Origin: Acidobacteriota bacterium
Lineage (GTDB): Bacteria; Acidobacteriota; Blastocatellia; Pyrinomonadales; Pyrinomonadaceae
Length of the DNA: 15,303 nucleotides
Direction: 5' to 3'
Assembly (NCBI GenBank): GCA_963169175.1
Contig: CAUJFK010000127.1
Coordinates: 1 to 15,303 of the forward strand
Of the stretch, positions 14,851-15,303 are shown piece after piece. Each line of letters starts with the position of its first letter. Within the stretch, counting starts at the first letter, position 1. The notes under the pieces were generated by a model. It ran no database searches and was not told the origin of the DNA. It saw nothing but the letters and a program-made list of their open reading frames with translations. A program made the position numbers and the translations under genes.

Positions 14851-15303
14851 ATGTTCTCATTGAGTGCAAAAAGTACATTGGGCCGTTTGGCGATCCTCGG
14901 ATCGGTCGCTGTCGCCGTGCTTTTGACCTGGTTCGGTGTCAGGTGGCAGATCGCCAATATGCTCGGCGAGCTAACATCTCCAGTTCAGCCAAATGCGCTG
15001 GAAATAGCCGAAGCCGCGGTCGATCTCTCACCGCGGGACCGCCTGCCGCGTCTGCTTCTTGCTGAAAAGCTCAAGGAAGATTTTACGCCCGAGAGCATTG
15101 CCGCATCGATACGAAATTTTGAAGAAGCGGTCCGGTCTTCGCCGTACGATTACCGTTCGTGGATAGAACTGGGACGATCGTACGAACAGGCCGAGCGACT
15201 GGACGAAGCGGAGCGAGCGTTCAAACACGCGGTCGATCTTGCACCCGAATATACGTTCCCGCAATGGCAGATCGGCAATTTCTATCTTCGCCGCGATCGG
15301 GTC
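14851..15303 (+). CDS. Membrane-anchored TPR protein, 3' end beyond the window
   Basis: The frame opens at ATG 14851 and stays open to the last base: 151 residues with no stop. It begins MFSLSAKSTLGRLAILGSVA with one membrane helix (residues 11-30). A helical region follows (NALEIAEAAVDLSPRDRLPR), then a clear tetratricopeptide unit at about 101-134 (YRSWIELGRSYEQAERLDEA then ERAFKHAVDLAP) and the start of another. The preceding segment (70-98) is a weaker TPR-like unit. TPR arrays bind proteins, so it is probably a scaffold facing the periplasm. The 20-base spacing after the aminotransferase suggests one operon, perhaps for surface polysaccharide. Only the opposite-strand frame at 15028-15264 has a closed ORF here, and it is a shadow. 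Confidence 0.75.
   Translation, partial: MFSLSAKSTLGRLAILGSVAVAVLLTWFGVRWQIANMLGELTSPVQPNALEIAEAAVDLSPRDRLPRLLLAEKLKEDFTPESIAASIRNFEEAVRSSPYDYRSWIELGRSYEQAERLDEAERAFKHAVDLAPEYTFPQWQIGNFYLRRDRV

Overview
The window looks like chromosomal DNA of an Acidobacteriota-type bacterium, perhaps class Blastocatellia. This is an inference from moderate GC, mostly weak Shine-Dalgarno signals, the style of the M28 peptidase, endonuclease III and RND proteins, and a palindromic intergenic repeat of a kind I associate with that group. No rRNA, tRNA or CRISPR array was seen. The left third (1-3670) is accessory DNA full of broken or mobile pieces; the rest is well-kept metabolic and metal-handling genes.

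Left part, 1-3670. An N-terminal scrap resembling a SWIM zinc-finger protein (9-200) breaks off at a 12-bp palindrome. The palindrome runs into the start codon of a DUF4143-type ATPase (214-1464). On the opposite strand lies a HipB/HipA pair. hipB is intact, but hipA (1506-2762) carries two in-frame amber codons in its N-terminal subdomain while its kinase domain is intact. Upstream of hipB is an AT-rich stretch with palindromes (3107-3151) and nothing else recognisable up to 3277. Then comes a remnant of a Mutator/IS256-like transposase (3278-3535). It keeps a strong ribosome binding site inside a potential RNA hairpin and a possible IS end (3640-3670).

Middle, 3746-10417. This is a five-gene, same-strand cluster for divalent metal efflux: a small Cys-rich exported protein (DUF6660-like), a CzcC-type outer-membrane factor, a CzcB-type adaptor, a CzcA-type RND pump, and a divergent PII-like protein. 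The last four genes are spaced 12, 1 and 3 bases apart, so they very probably form one operon. The cluster would move Zn/Co/Cd/Ni-type ions out of the cell; the PII-like and Cys-rich proteins are candidate regulators or metal-handling accessories. This is the best candidate in the window for an under-described system.

Right part, 10456-15303. A convergent MgtC/SapB membrane protein is followed by a 254-base spacer with a degenerate 7-nt tandem repeat, then an exported M28 zinc peptidase. The peptidase converges on endonuclease III (nth) across a 30-bp-stem palindrome that also encodes the last residues and stop of nth. Divergent from nth is a DegT/DnrJ/EryC1 sugar aminotransferase, followed 20 bases later by a membrane-anchored TPR protein that runs off the window edge.
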